This document shows, piece by piece, positions 61,766 through 64,000 of a DNA stretch of 64,000 nucleotides. The translations under genes and the position numbers were made by a program. The stretch lies in NCBI GenBank assembly GCA_026874595.1, contig CM049307.1, forward strand, positions 32,291,862-32,355,861. Reading direction: 5' to 3'. A model generated the notes under the pieces. It searched no databases, was not told the DNA's origin, and saw nothing but the letters and a program-made list of their open reading frames with translations. Origin of the DNA: Sipunculus nudus. Taxonomy: Eukaryota > Annelida > Sipuncula > Golfingiida > Sipunculidae. Numbering within the stretch: the first letter of the stretch is position 1; every line of letters begins with the position of its first letter.

Positions 61766-62963
61766 TAACTAGAATACGGGTAGTCGACAAGCGACTACGT
61801 GTATCCGCCAAAATCAGAGAAGGACGGGTGAAGTGAGGCATGGATTGAGTGGCAAGGGGATATAGAGTTACATATGTAAAATATTAGTATTGGATCTCTG
61901 CCACATAAACATGATTGTAGGTGGCGCCACCTGTTATTTGAACGAGAAACTATCCAAGATATATACACATGCAAAATTTCAAGTGGAAAAGTCAAACCAC
62001 TGCAGAGATATGAGTGATTTTATCCCACAGCAGACAAACAGATGGACGCTGTGCAAACATGGTTGCAGGTGGCGCCACCTTTTGTTGTGTATGTTATAAA
62101 GCTATCCCAGGGCTACATTTGTGTAAAAATTTTTTCCGGATCGGTCAAACGGTTCCCGAGATATGAGCTTGGATGTCTGCAGCGTTAACATGAATGTAGG
62201 TGGCGCCACCTGTCATAAAATCAAGGAAGCTATCTAGGATGTATACGCATGCCGAATTTTAGGTGAATTAGACAAACCATTGCAGAGATATGAGTGATTT
62301 TAACCCCAGGCAGATGAACAAATGGACACTGTGCAAACATGGTTGCAGGTGGCGCCATCTTTTGTTGTGTATGTTATAAAGCTATCCCAGGGCTACATTT
62401 GTGTAAAATTTTTTTCCGGATCGGTCAAACGGTTCCCGAGATATATGGGTTTATGTGTGGAGCGTTAACGTGAATGTAGGTGGCGCCACCTGTCATAAAA
62501 TTGAGAAAGCTATCTAGGATGTATATGCATGCCAAATTTTAGGTGAATTAGTCAAACCACTGCAGAGATATGAGTGATTTTAACCCCAGGCAGATGAACA
62601 GATGGACACTGTGCAAACATGGTTGCAGGTGGCGCCACCTTTTGTTGTGTATGTTATAAAGCTATCCCAGGGCTACATTTGTGTAAAAAAATTTTCCGGA
62701 TCGGTCAAACGGTTCCCGAGATATATGGGTTTATGTGTGTAAACAGACGCACAAACGGACGCTGGGCAGAGACGAAAGGTCAGAGGTCAAGGTCACTTGG
62801 TTAGGCACCAGTTCACATGTGACCCGATAATTTGTGTAAGTTTCGGAAAAATCTGTCCAGTAGTCTCAGAGGAGTTCTCCGGAAACGAACGCGGCGGCGG
62901 TGGCGGCGGCGGAACCCGGTCAAATACATAGTATCCGCAAAACTTCGTTTTGGCGGATACAAA
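61766..62963 (+). mobile_element. Hairpin-ended element with tandem core, copy D (best preserved)
   Basis: The left end has CTAGAATACGG and GTAGTCGACAAGCGACTAC (61780-61798; perfect 7-bp stem, 5-nt loop), then GTGTATCCGCCAAAATCAGAG. The core has repeated units at 62160, 62460 and in between with GGTGGCGCCACC at about 61921, 62070, 62200, 62480 and 62629, and 'GGTTCCCGAGATAT'. The right end has (GCG)n at 62891-62911, ACCCGGTCAAATACATA and GTATCCGCAAAAC-TTC-GTTTTGGCGGATAC at 62931-62961. No open frame resembles a transposase or Rep/helicase. Confidence 0.85.
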
Positions 62964-63283
62964 TATTGAATGGCTTGTACCTTTTGCTTTGTTGAAAAAA
63001 AATATAATCCAGACAAAATATTTTTAACACAAATTTGGAGAAATGGTCATCTTGAAAATTAAATATTTCACAGAATTTTAATCAGAAGCAGTTTTGTTCA
63101 CAATCCGTAATGCAAATATAATTTGTTTTTTGCACTCATGCTTTATTTCTAACACATTTACTTTGAATATCAACATCAATCAACTTATTTTACAACATAC
63201 ATTAAACAATTGGTTCATAGACAACATAGCTCTCCTGAATGAAATATAAACAAAATGTTTATTGTAGACCTGGGGAAAATATC

Positions 63284-63337
<54 letters not shown>

Positions 63338-64000
63338 TTTATTCAAAATTTGGGACATACATTTTTGTATCATGGGATAACTACAGATATGGGTCCTGCT
63401 AGTAGTATTTTACATTGTTACACAACAGTTGTGGAAATGGACATTTCAGTTGCTTTTGGCTTTTTACTTGTGAGGATTTTACCATTAAATTTGAATTTAA
63501 AATATAAAAACAACTGAGACTTAGATAAACTGGAACCAGAAAATTAAGCTTTTGCAAGAAGACAATGTTTATATCATTGTTTTCATAGACTTTACTATGA
63601 GACTTGGTAAAATGGATGGAAAAATAAAAGCACGTTGTCAAAGACCAAGTTCACATGATGCCTTCACACTAACCACCCCCAGCCCCAACACTAATAACTG
63701 TGTCATTTAAAATGTGTACCAGCAATTTGGGAGACCATAGTTTCAAAAGCTGTTTTTCCAAACTCTTTGGTTTCACAAGTTGTTGACTTTTTCATGAGGC
63801 AAAAGTATCGGCAAATATGATTGTAGTTGCTCTCATGAAGTAATGATTCATAGCTGGTGAGATGGCAAGGAAACAAAAAGCACTGGTATTTTAATAAGAA
63901 TTATCTTTGGCCAAAACAATTTGGGTTGATTCGTCAGCAATGAAATCATCAATATGGCACAGTTACATAAAATATGTGACATGAAGAGAGTTAATGATCC
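62964..64000. other. Right-hand flank, AT-rich
   Basis: Apart from the (AT)n tract it shows no recognised gene or repeat family. It may be intron of the piwi gene, whose 5' end must lie further right. Confidence 0.5.
63286..63334. repeat. (AT)n microsatellite
   Basis: A pure alternating AT tract of nearly 50 bp. Confidence 0.97.

Overview
This window looks like a chromosomal piece of an AT-rich marine invertebrate genome, most likely a mollusc. The basis is small exons in long AT-rich introns, GT-AG splice signals, abundant short tandem repeats, a DIRS-type retroelement and animal-only gene families. No operons, rRNA, tRNA or CRISPR structure was seen. The taxon is an inference; the gene identities are not.

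Two genes could be assembled by hand, both on the minus strand. (1) Positions 1-12330 hold the 5' part of a small TNF-receptor-like gene. Its first exon (12162-12330) encodes a cysteine-rich module of TACI/BCMA type. An 11.4-kb intron follows, then a Thr-rich stalk exon (631-726), then an exon (1-232) with one membrane helix and the start of a cytoplasmic tail that leaves the window. No signal peptide is seen, so it resembles a type III receptor. (2) Positions 24271-60860 hold a PIWI-clade Argonaute closest to PIWIL1, in 20 coding exons whose phases all join. They give 931 visible residues: an RG/Pro-rich N terminus, N domain, PAZ, MID and a PIWI domain with an intact D-E-D-H tetrad. Only the start codon and perhaps one or a few 5' exons are missing, beyond 60860.

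The rest is intron and intergenic DNA rich in repeats. There are 145-bp-period arrays built on TGACCTTTGACCT (2.99-3.75, 4.99-5.72, 26.3-27.2, 37.2-38.0 kb). A hairpin-ended element family with a tandem-repeat core has copies at 16.0-16.9, 52.05-52.63, 56.6-57.6 and 61.8-63.0 kb, plus a relative at 37.1-38.9 kb. Five copies of a module end in a ~31-nt hairpin. Two copies of an AGGCC-ended MITE lie at 28.6 and 55.3 kb. A 3.5-kb defective DIRS element sits in a piwi intron (42673-46191) with inverted terminal repeats and a recognisable internal complementary region. Fragments of a LINE and a pogo/Tigger transposase lie near 50.3-50.8 kb.

The most unusual signals are in the piwi gene. An ~84-bp minisatellite (about 59.6-60.77 kb) has copied the 3' end of the first visible exon together with its splice donor. 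The best units look like 42-nt phase 1-1 micro-exons. A second tandem repeat (36470-36590) has copied the donor of exon 13. The third visible intron has a GC-AG donor.
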